In this document: in pieces, positions 62,188-64,000 of the stretch | How positions within the stretch are numbered: the stretch's first letter is position 1 | How the letters are laid out: every line of letters starts with the position of its first letter | Source: Chondrus crispus | Lineage: Eukaryota; Rhodophyta; Florideophyceae; Gigartinales; Gigartinaceae | Direction of reading: 5' to 3' | DNA length: 64,000 nucleotides | NCBI RefSeq assembly: GCF_000350225.1 | Contig: NW_005178804.1 | Location: 238,053-302,052 of the forward strand | Program-made: the position numbers and the translations under genes | Notes under the pieces: generated by a model | What the model saw: the letters and a program-made list of their open reading frames with translations, nothing else | Databases searched by the model: none | Told to the model about the DNA's origin: nothing

Positions 62188-64000
62188 CTACGTCACAACC
62201 GGGGTGGTTGATAGCGCGGATGTCGGGCCATTCGCCTGAGGCGGGGGGGTTTCATCGTCTTCCACAAGGACGGGCTGGAGCTTTTCAAATTTGGGCTTCT
62301 TGAGTGTCAGGATGGCGTACGTCGCGAGGTAGTTGAACGCCAGTATCTTTGACAGGCGCAGACAAGCTTTGGACACGGTTGACTCGCCCCACGTCATGCG
62401 CTGCAACACCTGTTCGCCGGTGCGGACGTCCCACGATTCCTTTGCCTCGAACTCGATGCCGCGAAACTCGTTGACGCACAGGGCCTCGTACGCGTGCTTG
62501 ATAAGCGAGACGCGTGGAATCCAGCTTGCCCAGGCGGGCACATTCTCGTCGGTGATGTAGAGGCCGCCAAAGACGATCTGCAGCACAAAACTGGACGGCC
62601 CGACGGCGAGCGCGGCTTCGGTGGACGGGACCAGTGCGCCGATGACTAAGCCGTACGACGCCGCCGTAAACGACTCCAGCGTGATGATACCCAGGAAGCG
62701 CAGGATGCGGTTGAGGCCGCCGGACAGGCCGACCATCGGGTAGACGGTGCAGGAGAAGACGAGCGGGAAGAAGGCGCTGACGGGCATCTCCGCGATGAGC
62801 TTGCTGACAAAGTACTGAAGAACACTGTACGAGCCACGCGCGCGCTCGCGGTTGACGATGACGCTCTCGCGCGGGAAGACGTTGAGCGTCTTAACAAGGG
62901 CGGTCATGGCTGAGTTGATGGTGCATACCTGGAGCAGGCCAAGGCGGTCCTGGATGGTGGTCTGCTTGAAGCCGATGCGCCAGTAGATAGCGCCAAACAG
63001 CAGGGCGCTCATGAGGGCGCTCATGAAGCGCGACATATTGGTCTTCTTGTCGCGGGTGATCTGGCGCCAGGCCCTCTGCAGCAGGACGCGGACCTGCCCG
63101 AAGGCACCCAGGCGCTTCGGTGGGGCGGCGAAGGGCTTTTCGCCGTCGCCGTCCTCCAGCGGCTGGCGAGCGGCATCGTCGAAAGTGGCGCGCAGCGTGG
63201 CGACTCTATTCGCCGACGCGGCGACGGCGTTGGACGCAGCGACGAGGGTGTCGATCCTCTTCTCCGAGGCGGCGGCGGTGTCGTCGGTGGAAAAGTCGAC
63301 CGAGATCAAGTCGAGGTAGAGCTCGGCGGGGTTGGACTGGTGCGGCATTGGGAATCCCACGCGCTCAAAGTGGGCGGGCGCGTCCGCAGTGGGCCCATGA
63401 TACACAACACGGCCGCCCGCCAGCAGGACGAGATCATCGCACAGCTTGAAGATCTTGGAGCTCGGCTGATGCACCGAGCATACAACGGTGTGGCCTTGCC
63501 TCGCCAGGGCGCGCAGCGACTCCATAACCTTATCCGCCTGGAAGGCATCCAAGCCACTAGTAGGCTCATCACACAGAATGAGGCGCGGGGTGGAGACGAG
63601 CTCGCAGCCAAGCGAGAGCCTCTTCTTCTCGCCGCCTGAAATGCCGCGGGTCTTCTCATCGCCGACGCGACTCGTGCTGACGGTCAGCAAGCCGAGCTCG
63701 CGCATGAGGGCGTCGACAAAGCGTCTCTTCTCCGCGATGGGCATCTCCTTCGGCAGGCGCATCCTGGCAGCGACGTCCAGCGTCTCCTGTACGGTGAGCT
63801 GTGAGAAGAAGAGGTCCTCCTGCCTGACGTAAGCGAGGGTCTCAGCGAGGTCAGCAACGGGCACGCCGTCCACGCACACGCTACCGCGCAGGGTGGCGCC
63901 CTTCGCGTACGGCAGGCGTCCGGCCAGGGCGTTGAGCAGGGTAGTTTTCCCGGAGCCGGACGGGCCGAGGATGGCGAGGACGCGGCCCGCGCGCGCGCGG
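62188..64000 (-). CDS. ABCG (White-type) half-transporter, N-terminus beyond window
   Basis: Open to the right edge, 604 codons visible. ATP-binding domain first, as in ABCG: Walker A GPSGSGKTT (about 63950), Q-loop in YVRQEDLFF, signature ISGGEKKRLSLG (about 63640), Walker B LILCDEPTSGLD, H-loop VCSVHQPS. After a linker (about 63250-63130) the membrane domain has about six segments, including MSALMSALLFGAIYW, TINSAMTALVKTLNVF, ASYGLVIGALV and FVLQIVFGGLYI, then WASWIPRVSLIKHAYEALC, a pattern typical of ABCG proteins. It would dimerise and export lipids, sterols or similar hydrophobic compounds across a membrane; the substrate cannot be told from sequence. No introns in the visible part. All key ATPase residues are present. 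Confidence 0.95.
   Translation of the reverse strand, partial: RARAGRVLAILGPSGSGKTTLLNALAGRLPYAKGATLRGSVCVDGVPVADLAETLAYVRQEDLFFSQLTVQETLDVAARMRLPKEMPIAEKRRFVDALMRELGLLTVSTSRVGDEKTRGISGGEKKRLSLGCELVSTPRLILCDEPTSGLDAFQADKVMESLRALARQGHTVVCSVHQPSSKIFKLCDDLVLLAGGRVVYHGPTADAPAHFERVGFPMPHQSNPAELYLDLISVDFSTDDTAAASEKRIDTLVAASNAVAASANRVATLRATFDDAARQPLEDGDGEKPFAAPPKRLGAFGQVRVLLQRAWRQITRDKKTNMSRFMSALMSALLFGAIYWRIGFKQTTIQDRLGLLQVCTINSAMTALVKTLNVFPRESVIVNRERARGSYSVLQYFVSKLIAEMPVSAFFPLVFSCTVYPMVGLSGGLNRILRFLGIITLESFTAASYGLVIGALVPSTEAALAVGPSSFVLQIVFGGLYITDENVPAWASWIPRVSLIKHAYEALCVNEFRGIEFEAKESWDVRTGEQVLQRMTWGESTVSKACLRLSKILAFNYLATYAILTLKKPKFEKLQPVLVEDDETPPPQANGPTSALSTTPVVT

Overview
The window is eukaryotic nuclear DNA, most likely from a florideophyte red alga of the Chondrus crispus type. 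This is inference: the few host genes are single uninterrupted reading frames, they sit in small islands, and the space between is filled with nested chromodomain Ty3/gypsy LTR retrotransposons plus pogo/Tigger and PIF/Harbinger DNA transposons. Nothing looks bacterial, and I found no tRNA, rRNA or CRISPR locus.

Layout. 1-1265: decayed pogo/jerky-type transposase. 1277-11344: island of lineage-specific genes. It holds two related three-pass membrane proteins (ATGs at 4639 and 9641/9656), a secreted Cys-rich protein (7157-8128, minus), and a fused remnant of an extra copy of the membrane/Cys-rich pair (1277-3168). A 280-bp MITE with TA duplication lies at 8600-8879. 12013-14018: end-to-end Tigger-like transposon. 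15146-20556: LTR retrotransposon I. 20656-21870: Harbinger transposase remnant, followed by a G-rich minisatellite. 23200-37617: 14.4-kb LTR retrotransposon II, with an LTR inserted in its gag. 37701-38775: second Harbinger remnant, cut by LTRs. 40254-56510: old, broken gypsy element IV, split by the complete 12.8-kb element III (42921-55702, GTGAC duplication). 56878-57922 and 59190-59766: solo LTRs. 60709-64000: two ordinary-looking intronless genes, a TAF1A-like protein and an ABCG half-transporter cut by the window edge, convergent on each other.

The most interesting item is in elements III and IV. Besides gag and a pol with protease, RT, RNase H, integrase and chromodomain (all minus strand), each carries a long opposite-strand ORF (about 755 codons in III) between the 3' LTR and the end of pol. 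The two copies have diverged but keep the protein, with many changes at third codon positions, so this is probably a real accessory gene of an undescribed gypsy lineage. I recognise no domain in it. Element III landed inside its relative's copy of this ORF. Between the ORF and pol lies an array of about 15 GC-rich hairpins at roughly 57-60-bp spacing. Element II has a decayed plus-strand reading frame in the same relative place, but I could not align it with the III/IV protein.
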